Of a stretch of 64,000 nucleotides of DNA, positions 46,101 to 56,600 are shown piece by piece. Made by a program: the position numbers and the translations under genes. Within the stretch, counting starts at the first letter, position 1. Every line of letters starts with the position of its first letter. The stretch is from Leuctra nigra (taxonomy: Eukaryota; Arthropoda; Insecta; Plecoptera; Leuctridae): positions 18,110,948 through 18,174,947 of the forward strand of contig OW203763.1 of NCBI GenBank assembly GCA_934045905.1. The letters are read 5' to 3'. Under the pieces are notes generated by a model. That model ran no database searches. It was not told the DNA's origin and was given only the letters and a program-made list of their open reading frames with translations.

Positions 46101-46749
46101 GTATTGAATTTATATGTAAGAATTTCTTAGCGCAGTAATCAATTAAAACTCTCGAGAGCCTAAGAATGCAATTGCAATACAAAACTAACACCAACAGTTG
46201 GTGCTCGGAGAAAGAACAAGTACAATCCCGGTTATAAAATACTTGATATTGAATATTAATTTTTAAAATTTTTTTACACAGATCCATTTTACAATAAATA
46301 GGTATACATTCACGTATTCTTTACTAAATAGTTTTTTGCACTTGATTAACTTGAAAAACAAACTGGAAGATGTCATTTATCTTTTGTGCTGAAACAATAT
46401 GTTTAATTCTAAATGATAGTAGCTACCTATGGGAGTTAGCAGAAGCTGCTAAGAGTCTGTAAGGTCCAGAAGGTTTTATCTTTTAAGTGTACCTACACCA
46501 ACCTCTTGTTTTTAATGGTCATCCTAATCTGATTTATGTCGCAGGCAAATGACAAAGAATGTGTTCAACGAGCAATTCGGCAGCGTTTTCCGTACATACC
46601 ACAATCCGACATATTTCTCTCGCCGTTTATTCCGCTTCGCCGACATCTACACATCAAGCGTGGCAAATTTGCTCAACTATTCGGTTCGCCATACATTCTA
46701 CCCGAGAAGAGGTGTCATGCCCCACGAATATACATCTTACTTCGTTTGA
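40123..46749 (+). CDS. 5'-nucleotidase domain-containing protein, NT5DC2/NT5DC3-like (HAD superfamily)
   Basis: Nine exons: 40123-40297, 40488-40663, 41539-41766, 43502-43636, 43729-43886, 44182-44368, 44753-44893, 45674-45825, 46545-46749. They make 518 residues, close to the vertebrate paralogues. HAD motif I is GFDYDYTL with the catalytic aspartates at about D88 and D90. Motif II is LVTNSP (about 282-287). Motif IV is YFGDHPYSD (D375/D380). Other family blocks are [49 protein letters not shown] and HTFYPRRG near the C-terminus. The N-terminus is basic with few acidic residues and could be a mitochondrial presequence; that is inference. Exon 1 joins exon 2 through a split Ser codon to give [11 protein letters not shown], matching the family's SKLPPHVN region, which supports this frame over the overlapping one starting at 40160. 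The family is presumed to dephosphorylate nucleotides, but the natural substrate is not established. Confidence 0.9.
42045..42305. mobile_element. MITE-like element, GGACCCTTA ends, NT5DC intron 3
   Basis: The ends GGACCCTTTCCTAATA and TATTAGGTAAGGGTCC are inverse copies, and further inside AAGACCGAGATAAGAC pairs with GTCTTATCTTGGTCTT. A shorter element with similar ends lies at 49486-49638. Confidence 0.6.
45391..45627 (+). repeat. Partial copy of the 34624-35134 element in NT5DC intron 7
   Basis: It shares GGTCTCCAATCGTATCGG, GGCGCCTAATTAACAA, ATCAGACTGATCATGTGAAC and CTGAGCGCTAGTATCA with the right half of the other copy, in the same orientation. It ends about 46 bp before the exon 8 acceptor. 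Confidence 0.7.
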
Positions 46750-47137
46750 AGTCGCACAACTCGTCAAACATAATGGGGTATTAAGTATAAGGGGTTGAAT
46801 TTTACACTGGTAGAAACCTGCAGCTAGTAGAGTGTAGATATATTGAAGCCTTTGTTTACTCATCCAATAGACAAGTAGTAATTAAATCTAGTGACTGAAG
46901 CCATATTGATATAAACTAAACATAACTTGTATGAAATTACATGTACTTTTTAAGCATTGAAACAACTCTGTACCTCAAAAGCAGAAAGCCCTTATTAGCA
47001 AATTTCTCGATTTAGCGAGCACCCTTTTGAAATTAACAATCAATCGACAATGAAATCAACATCAATGGATTGAAGTCAACAAATACAGCTGTATTGTACT
47101 TTCTTTTTCAACTACTTGTGTTACCATTGCGAATAAG

Positions 47138-47216
47138 ATTGGATGATGGCAGAACTAATGGGGTTTGAGCTCATCCCAAGGATTGGATCACTTAAGGCCT
47201 TCTGCTTAAGAGGTAC
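47138..47216 (+). repeat. Dispersed repeat module, copy between NT5DC gene and RagC
   Basis: Shares GATTGGATGATGGCAGAACT, a TTTGAGCTCA block and GGCCTTCTGCTTAAGAGGTA with the right end of the 23950-24562 element. Confidence 0.55.
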
Positions 47217-47335
47217 ACAACTATCATTTCCGTTCATGTATTATTGCATAATAAGGAATTTCATTAAATTGTGACCAATTATCGCAATATCATGTACAAC
47301 CAGTTTCACACTGATATGGGTACAAAATTAAGGTA

Positions 47336-47708
47336 GGGTGCAGGTACAAGTGCGCGGACGGGCACCAGTGCGCGGACAGTATAGTACTTTCAAATGCTTG
47401 GAATTAAGAAAGAAGATGCTCTTTCATCGTTTGGAGGAAAACCTCATAGAACCCCATATATGAGGTATATGAGGTTTCCTCATATAGGAAACAAAACCTT
47501 CAAACAATGAAAATACATCTTATTTAAGCTAAGATATATAATTCATCTTATCTTAAGAAAAAATATGAATTTTGATTGTTTGAATTTTTTCTATACATAA
47601 GTAAGGTATAGGAAACTTGAATCAATAAAAATACATCTTATTTTTTAATGCCAAGCATTTAAAATTGGAGTGTTCGCTGTGCCCGTCCGCACACTGGTAC
47701 CGGCACCC
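47336..47708. mobile_element. TA-flanked MITE downstream of the NT5DC gene
   Basis: The ends GGGTGCAGGTACAAGTG and its inverse (CACTGGTACCGGCACCC) are flanked by TA at 47334-47335 and 47709-47710. GTGCGCGGACGGGCAC occurs inside the left end and a matching GTGCCCGTCCGCACAC inside the right. A short palindrome CCTCATATAC/GTATATGAGG lies in the middle. Tc1/mariner-like by its target. Confidence 0.65.
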
Positions 47709-49185
47709 TAGCATGAATAATAATTGCATTTGCGTGTTAATTTCATGTGTTGTGATCGTAATATAATATGAAAGAGTAAGCTGTGAGGTGATGGAGGGCC
47801 TTAAATCTAACAACTCGCCATCAAATGATGTAATAAATGATAGTGGCCTATGTGAATGATTCAATAAGTAACCAATGAGAAAACTTTATTTTGTAATGTC
47901 GTTTACGCATCCCGATGAGTTTCAACATTCTAATGTCTCTTTGTAGTGAAGAACCGTATTCTATAGGCTTATCTATATAAAGATTAAAAAGATTCAACAT
48001 AAGATTTATTTTTCAACTTAGGAACAGTTAGGTACATACTACATAGTAAATTACAAAGAAAGTAAAAAATCGGTAGCATATGCAAATTTTAGTATCAGTA
48101 GGTAAATTACATCATTAGATAGCAAGTAAATAATCTACCTACTTGAAAGCAATTAAAATGTACAATAAGCTAGTCAAAAGGTTGTTAGGTGAAGTAGCCT
48201 GCAGGACAGTGTCAAATTCGACCCCATTTGTATAAAAATTTAAGTATGTAGGAACTGTATATGTATGTAGGTAGTTATTGTTTTATAGATATATTAGGTA
48301 TTGGCTAGTTTTAATTAAGGATAGCAAACAAATTGATGTGAATCTTCAAGTAATGTCAGTATTAGAGCCATAATAATCTCATTGCGCCAAAACCATGTGC
48401 CATTATGTATAAAACTATTTTTATGCCGTACCCTGTCTTGATGAATTATATATTGATCGTGTATTGACCATTCCAACACATCGGATCACAAGGTAAACGG
48501 AAATGCTATCTAGTTTATATAAAATACACCGTGTGCCGTGGGCTTTGGAATCTTGACGGTTCCTATGATTTACATTTAATCTAAAAATATATATATTTAA
48601 TGGAATGAGTATTACAGAGAAATTTGTAATTTTTTTTTTTAGTTTTTTAGTGTTGAATCTTGGGAATTAACCTGTCGGTTGATTGTAGGTACATACCTAC
48701 AAATTTTAATTTTGTGTGTTCATAAAATATAGTAAGTTCTAAGAAATTAAATATTTTTTTGTAATTTCTAGATATTAGGGCAATATTTTATAGGCATTGC
48801 TTTATTTTATAACATTTTAATTGCATGGCAACTATTTTCTGACTGAGGTTATTCCTAATCAAAATATTGACTGATGCTCGCAGATGAAAAATATTTTTGC
48901 TCTCTAGAATTTTAGTTTACAAGCTGATTTTTTTAATGTTCAGAAATGTTATGTTTTGTCTTTGTAAATAAGAAAATTATAAATAAAGTCAAATAGTTTT
49001 AGTACTGAGACACTTGTTTATTAATTAAAACCAATCCCTAGTTTTGTTGAATTTCCTCAACCTGTGCTTATGATTCAAAAATCAGTGCGATTGCTTTGCG
49101 ATTTCATATTTGAGACATAAGCAATTGTGTTGCCTAGGATGGAAACCGGTAATTTCCAAATAGAAAAATTTGAGTTGGGTAGGTT

Positions 49186-49475
49186 GGAATTGTTTTTAAT
49201 TCTTTCATGTAAATTTAGAAAAAGATTTAAAAAAATTTTCCCTTTAAAACTGTTGATTGAATTACTGTCCCTGTCGTATTATTATTATTGTAGAATTTAC
49301 ACTGTTTTTTTTCAGTGCCATTAGGTAGGTAAGATAGGTAGGTAGAAATTGTTTTTAATTCTTTCATGTAAATTTAAAAAAAATATTAAAAAAAAATATT
49401 TCCCTTAAAATCGTTGATTGAATTACTGTCCTGTCTTATTATTATTGTAGAATTTACAATGTTTTTTTCAGTGCT
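49186..49475 (+). repeat. Tandem duplication, period about 157 bp
   Basis: Two direct copies (about 49186-49319 and 49344-49475) share ATTGTTTTTAATTCTTTCAT, GTTGATTGAATTACTGTCC, ATTATTATTGTAGAATTTAC and a closing TTTTTTTCAGTGC. The second copy has small A-run and TTA-unit differences. Confidence 0.85.
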
Positions 49476-49485
49476 TTAGACGTCA

Positions 49486-49638
49486 GGACCCTTATTTAAT
49501 ATCCATTTAGGCTTTGACTTCAGTGGTGGACTAGTATTGTTCTCCTAGTCCAAGGCTAGTCCCGCAATGTTATTGATATAGCTATGACCTGGACTTCAAA
49601 TGACCGGACTAGTGGTTTGTGATATTAAATAAGGGTTC
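49486..49638. mobile_element. Short MITE-like element, GGACCCTTATTTAATATC ends
   Basis: The left end GGACCCTTATTTAATATC mirrors the right end GATATTAAATAAGGGTTC. The interior has GGACTAGT/ACTAGTCC-like motifs. Length 153 bp; related in its ends to 42045-42305. Confidence 0.6.
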
Positions 49639-49699
49639 AGTGTTATAGGGGTTTTAGATTATTAAGCTTGTCCGATTAATGAAGGTTATGTTTGCACAA

Positions 49700-50688
49700 A
49701 AGTGGAGAACCTAATTTAGCACCACAAATTCAATTTTAATGTTGATCATCCAAAGAGTTCCCCTTGTAGCCGATTGGATAGTGGACTCCAACATCTTGAG
49801 GGAGGGGCGCCAAAGTACAGACTTTCAAGGAGCGCTGAAATCCCTTGATATGATGCTGGGTTTTCCTGTTTATCTCGGGTTGTGCATTGGTTTCCATCTT
49901 AGCAAGTCAATTATAGAATGTACAATACAATAAAAGTACTAAACAGCCAAACAATTAATACTAAAAAAAACTGTCTGTCTTGGTAATCACAACATTTAGT
50001 TCAAAATTATATCAAAACATGATTAAATAATATTCGAATAAATCAGATTTAAGATTATATGGAGATAAGGACTCCAAGGACTAAAAAAGGGATGCGGCAT
50101 ATTTTTATTCATACGTTTTAATCTATTTAACCCCAACTTACTCTCAGTTCGAATCAAACGAGTACCATAATACCAAAGTACCATACCAAAAGCGAACATA
50201 GGTACCCGAGCGGGGGTTCAAACAAGTTCAAATACACCGCGTAAAAGAATATGTACCTACTCTTGAGTCAGTTACTGTTTTCATGATATTACATTTCTTA
50301 TCTACTCTGTTATTACATATTAAAATGCGTATACTGTGAATTTATGTAGTTCATACATTTTAAATGTAATTTGTAGCTATAGTAACAATGTATTTCAATC
50401 TTTATACACAAATATTCTGATTTTGTGTACGAAATTTTGTCATATCGCACTTGACTACGTAGTTACTATATCCTGTTACAGCATCACATGATAGTGAATA
50501 ATGAAGTAAAGTCAGCTACGTTAATGTATTATTTTCCGTCGTTCTAACGCCTATTTTCATCGAAATTATCCGTAGAATCGTTTGTTTTGCATGCTAATTA
50601 AACTTTGATAGATGCACTACGGAAATAATTAATGTGCTCACTCATTCTCTGCAGATTACTGAAGTATCTATACTTTTTAGGTTAAGCC
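49700..50688. other. RagC upstream region
   Basis: No ORF with recognisable content. The RagC promoter and 5' UTR should lie here, since the ATG at 50689 is followed directly by a donor site. Confidence 0.45.
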
Positions 50689-53600
50689 ATGGTAAGTTGA
50701 TGGAAGGGGTGTTGTCATAACATTTTGTTCTACCTTTGTACCTTTTATCTTTACGTTGAATCATTGTTTATAAATGTGGATTTTATACTTGATTTTTACG
50801 TTTTCTGCGATTGGTGATAACAGTTGTGTATTTTTCTATTATCTAGTCTTATGAGCCTGATGAAGAAGACCAATATCCGACTGGTTTCGACATAGGCTCG
50901 TTCCCGAAGAATTTTGGCTACAGTGCATTTGATCAGGATGGCGAAGGACCTATGGGAGCTCTCACGGGTGATCAGAAGCCAAGAATTCTGCTCATGGGTC
51001 TCAGAAGGTGTGGAATCAATTGTTTGGATGATAAATTTAAACTTCCGCTGTACAGTCACGGAAATATATTCCGTAAACGCTCCTTTCACCCCTCACCCCA
51101 TTCAAACAACTTTGCCAGTTTTACGGGTCAAGGGAGAGGAGCTTAAACTAACATAAATGCATGGAAAGGGAGAAGGAGCGTTTACCAAATATATTTCCGT
51201 GACTAGGTATGCAGTGTGCAGTCTTCCATTCAGTATATCTAACACCAAGGATACTAATTTTTTATTCATAGTTACTTTTGTGCATGCTTTGTAGATCTTA
51301 TGGTTGCGCCAATTGTTAGTTGTTGGTCATTCACTACCTAACAACAATGTAGTACCTAGTACCTACTAGGTCGGTAGGCTACCTACGGTCTACCTATCTA
51401 TTGTGATAGTTAGCTTACCGTTCATGAACCGTAGATACCAATACTATTGCCTTGTCATTTTCAAAATACTTTTATTGCATACTCTTTTGCTATATCAAAT
51501 TATTTTCTCAAGATACACTGAAGTCAAGGTACACTTGGTACAACTAAAAATGATTGCTCAGTAAATCTGGTTGACTGAAAAATGTTAAATCGCACCATTA
51601 GAAGTCAGTCCATGTGATCTCCTTGTCTCACTGTAGTAGGTGACCTCTCTTTTCAATAATAATAACAAGCATTGATTGTTATAGAACATGACCACTGTCA
51701 TTTAGATGTATTCAGCGATCATTTTTTATTTGGCCGTGTGCACAGTACGTAGTGAAATAAAAGTGATTAATAAAAGAAAGAAGAAGATAATATACCAGGA
51801 ACCAACTAGTAAAATACAAATATTTGAACAGAAACACTGGTATTGTCAGAGCTTTAGTCACGCTTGACAAAGTCGATCGAACGTATCGACGAATTATTGC
51901 GGACTCTTTATTTTATCTTGACAATACCAGTGTTTTTGTTCAAATATTTGTATTTTACTACGTAGTGAATTGTAATGTACGACTTTCTCTGAAGTTTGTC
52001 ATTGTTTCAGGAGCGGCAAATCCTCAATTCAGAAAGTCGTCTTTCACAAAATGTCCCCAAATGAGACGCTGTTTTTAGAAAGCACTAACAAAATAATCAA
52101 AGATGATATATCAAACTCAAGCTTTGTCCAGTTTCAAATTTGGGACTTTCCAGGTCAGATTGACTTTTTTGATCCCACATTTGATTCAGACATGATATTT
52201 GGCGGCTGTGGAGCATTAGTATTTGTCATCGATGCTCAGGTAATATTCTCTTCATCTCTGTTGTTTTGTGTTTGTAGTTGTTCGTTAATTTATTTGAAAC
52301 TTCCTATGATTCACTTTTTCTTTCATGTAAGCCTTTGTGTGATCGAGTTCCTATTGATTCCCCAAACTACCATTTTTGGTACATGGATCCACCTAAAAAG
52401 CCTCCCAAAATGGGATACCTTGTGAGTCCTTCTCTATCCTTATCCTTATCCAGACACTGAGTTCGTGATATTTGTGATAATCCAGCCAATAGATAATCCT
52501 GATGATTTATATTTGATAAATAATAGGTAGGGGTACACTCAAACAAATAATAAACGGTACCTCGAAAGAAAAGGATTGACTGATATAAGTTTGATGGCAT
52601 CACCCATGAAGTCTGTGCTAATGCGTTATCTAAATCTAGTAGGCGAGTTCTGATTTCATTGAAAATAACAAGGATTTATTGTCAAGGAACCTGACCAGCA
52701 GCCAATCCGTTTTGTGCAGAGTACCGTTTTTAATTGGTTTGAGTGTACCTTCCTAATAAATCTCTAGGTATTGCATGGGTGGGACAGAACAGCTTTTTTT
52801 CATTAACCACACACTAGCTTCCTCTAGAAGTTAAGAATATATTCTTAGTTTACATATGGAGAGAGACTGAAATTCAGTTTTGTACCTACTCAGAGGTAGA
52901 AAGCTGGAAGTCCATTTCAATAATCTTGAGGTTACCCCAAATACCAGTTGTTCTGCCTTCATCCTATCATTTGTAGTCATGGGGATGTCATATTCAATTA
53001 GAATAAATTGAGAAATTCTTGACATCACTCGACTAGGATTGTTTCAAAGCAAGCTATGTTTCGTGTTACGATCCAGGATGATTATATGGATGCATTGAAT
53101 AAACTGCACATGACGGTGACAAAGGCGTTCAAGGTTAATCAAAACATCCGTTTTGAAGTGTTTATACACAAAGTGGACGGCTTATCGGATGATTACAAGA
53201 TGGAGACTCAGAGGGACATTCATCAGCGAGCAAACGACGATCTGGCTGATTCAGGTATTTTCTATTTACTAGCACGTCTCTTTCCTGCATTTCAATTGTG
53301 TTACTTTCATTTTGTCCAAACATTTCTCATCTAGCCGATGCCAAAACAAGGTGAAAGATAGACTCTTAGTCTTACGCTATTGGCTATGATAAGCAATGTT
53401 CCGGCATGCATCTCAAAATAAAAGTATCACAATTGAGATTCTTACATCTGCTTATTTAACACCTGTTGTTGAATAACAACAAGAACAGCAATAATGAAAG
53501 TTAAGTACCTACCTGACTCGATATAAATATTGAGTAAGTTTTTACAGTAGGTACCTAGGTAGGTAATTAAGAACTTTTCACACAACTACCAGGAGTCTCT

Positions 53601-56600
53601 TAGTTTGAAATGTAAGAACAAATCAATGCACATTTCCTTTTTTATCTGTAGGCTGTAGCCAAATGAGAATTGGGTAGAAATTCTCTTTTATTTAGTTATC
53701 AGATTTCCCTATAGGTACACTCCCCCAAATAATAAACGGTACTCGAAAGAAAATGAATAGACTGATTAAGGTTTGATGGCATCATCCCATGAAGTCAGTG
53801 CTAACGCATTATCTAACTCTTTTAGGTGAGCTCTGATTTCATTGATAATAACAAGGATTGATTGTCAAGGAACCGGCCCAGCTGCCAATACGTTTTGTAC
53901 CAAGTACCGTTTATTATTTGGGGGAGTGTACATTGCATTTGAATGCTTAGACCCATCTAGGTATGTTACACAATGTAGGCGGAGCATTTATTTTCACAAG
54001 TGTGTAGCAATGAAAAGTTTAGTTCTTTTATCCTTTTATTTTATGGATGTAGACCTGGCTATATAAAATTATTATTGAATTGCCATTCAATGCGCATACT
54101 TATTGTGAAAACTTATTTCATGTGGTCCCCACTATACCTACCCATATACCTATTAAGTTTTTAATCGGGTTTGTGATGAAGTTGTGTTTTGAATCCAGGC
54201 TACGACCAGATTCATCTGAGCTTCCACTTGACCTCTATCTATGATCACAGCATCTTTGAGGCGTTCAGCAAAGTCGTTCAGAAGCTGATTCCTCAGTTGC
54301 CAACACTTGAAAATCTGCTCAACATTCTAATTACTGTGAGTAATATTGCTCTCTCTTCTTATTATGTTCTGCTCAATTGGTATAAAAAACATGTTCGTTT
54401 AAAGGCTGGGATGGACATGGTGTGAAATAGTAGTGAAATCTAAGTCAAATTGCACAGTTAGTACGTACGGGTATAGGTACCTAATCTTGTTTAGGTATCT
54501 AATTTTTTATTTTTGGTTCCATTACCTATTTACTGTCAGTGATGTTCTGGGGAAATATATTTGCCTACGAAAACAATGAGGGGTTTGGGGGGAAGTTTCC
54601 GGGGGTGCCCCCCAATACAATCCGGGGAAATACATTTCTGGGGTTGTGCGCTCCGGAAACTTTTTGAATTTCTGGAATAAATTTGTGCCTTTTTACTCGA
54701 TTTCTACACAGTTTTAAGCCAATTTTTACTTCCGTGAATAATAAGTGGGTGGATGATGTCCACCCTGAAAAAATGAGTGAAGGGACGCGTCCGCCCTTGT
54801 TCGCCCCTGAATTAGCACTTGCATAACACTGGCAGCACTGAATTTATTTAATAGGCGAACATTCACATATGTATTATAATTGAACACACATTTTAAATGC
54901 AGGAAAAAATGCATACCTGCCTAAAGCTACCTTTCACAAAAGAAGGACATGCAATGTGTGTACCTACCCATATAATATTCATGTTTAATTTAACATAACT
55001 CCGGCCATTTGCAATTAGATGAGCTAATATTTTGCCGTTTCTAATTTCTCTTGTTTAAAATGTTTATTACCTACTATTTAATTAGATGAACTCCAAGTAT
55101 GAATTGTAACTGTTTAGTGTTTGCTTACACACCACCAATCCAATACTTTAGAATTATTAACTTAGTAGGTATTATTCTTTCACAGCAGTTGACCTTCTTT
55201 GCGTGGTGGCAGTTTCTTTTTTCTTCACGTCTTCAATTATTCCCGTCTTGAAATCTTCTATATTTTCTGTTTCTCTTGTTCTGGTACTTAGTTCATTCCA
55301 ATCTTTTAATGTTCTTTGGGTGAACCCATTCCTCCCTACCTCTGTAGGGAGGTCTCTGTACCTCTGTACCTCTCTCCACTCCACTGCAATCCTCTCCTTT
55401 CCTCTCCCGCCTCTCTGCATTTCTATCCCTATCCTCTCTTTCACCTCTTCCCATCCTATGTGTCCATTCTTCGCTCTGTAAAAGTTCATTAGTCTATCCT
55501 TTTTTCTCCTCTCCTCAAGTGTTTCCCAACCTAATCCTGCTTTGTTTCTCACTACCCTGTGTCTCTTGAGTCTTCCAAGCACCCTCCTAGCCGCAACCCT
55601 CTGGACACTCTCTACCGCCTTGACCAATCCTGGATTGTGTGGGTCCCAGACTGTGCTTCCGTACTCAAGTAATGGCCTAATTAATGCTTGGTACGCTTTT
55701 ATCTTAATTTGAATGTCTGTCCCTCTTAAATTTCTCATGACAAAGTTACGTATCTCAATCTGATACTATTTTACACACAAACTCTTTTCAGAATTCGGCA
55801 ATAGAAAAAGCCTTCTTGTTCGATGTCGTCTCTAAGATCTACATCGCTACTGACTCTTCTCCCGTGGACATGCAAAGCTACGAGCTATGTTGTGACATGA
55901 TTGACGTTGTCATTGACGTGTCCTGCATCTATGGGTGAGTTTGTAATGAATCTTTTACCTTGGTGAAGAATACTTGTTAGGATCATCAAGTGGTCCACTG
56001 CATACTTGATCAAGAGTTTATAAAGAACATATATTTAAGTGACTTGGTATTTGTTGAGTAGTTAGTTGTTTACGGACACTCGAGTAGAATGGTTTAGTTT
56101 TTGGTTTGTGAAATAAAAGGAAGTTATTAATTGAATACGTCTTGATTATTTCTTTCTGGGAAACATACGTGTTCTTCCTAAAAATAAACTGAATACTTAG
56201 AAGAGTCTCTTTAAGTTGCACTCTTAACACGGTTTACGATCGATTTTGAACTGAGCAGAGCATCTCGGCAGTTAGCTCTGTGGTCCATGAATAATTTGAA
56301 ATGTGTGTAGGTACGTACACTCCCCCAAATAATAAACGGTACTTGGTACAAAACGTATTGGCTGCTGGGCCGGTTCCTTGACAATCAATCCTTGTTATTA
56401 TCAATGAAATCAGAGCTCACCTAAAAGAGTTCGATATGCGTTAGCACTGACTTCATGGGATGATGCCATCAAACCTTAATCAGTCATTCTTTCGAGTACC
56501 GTTTATTATTTGTTCGAGTGTACTGTACATCAATTAATGATTTTTCTTCTTTTCCATAAGATGGGTACAAATTAAATTGTAAAATGTGGGATTGACTACA

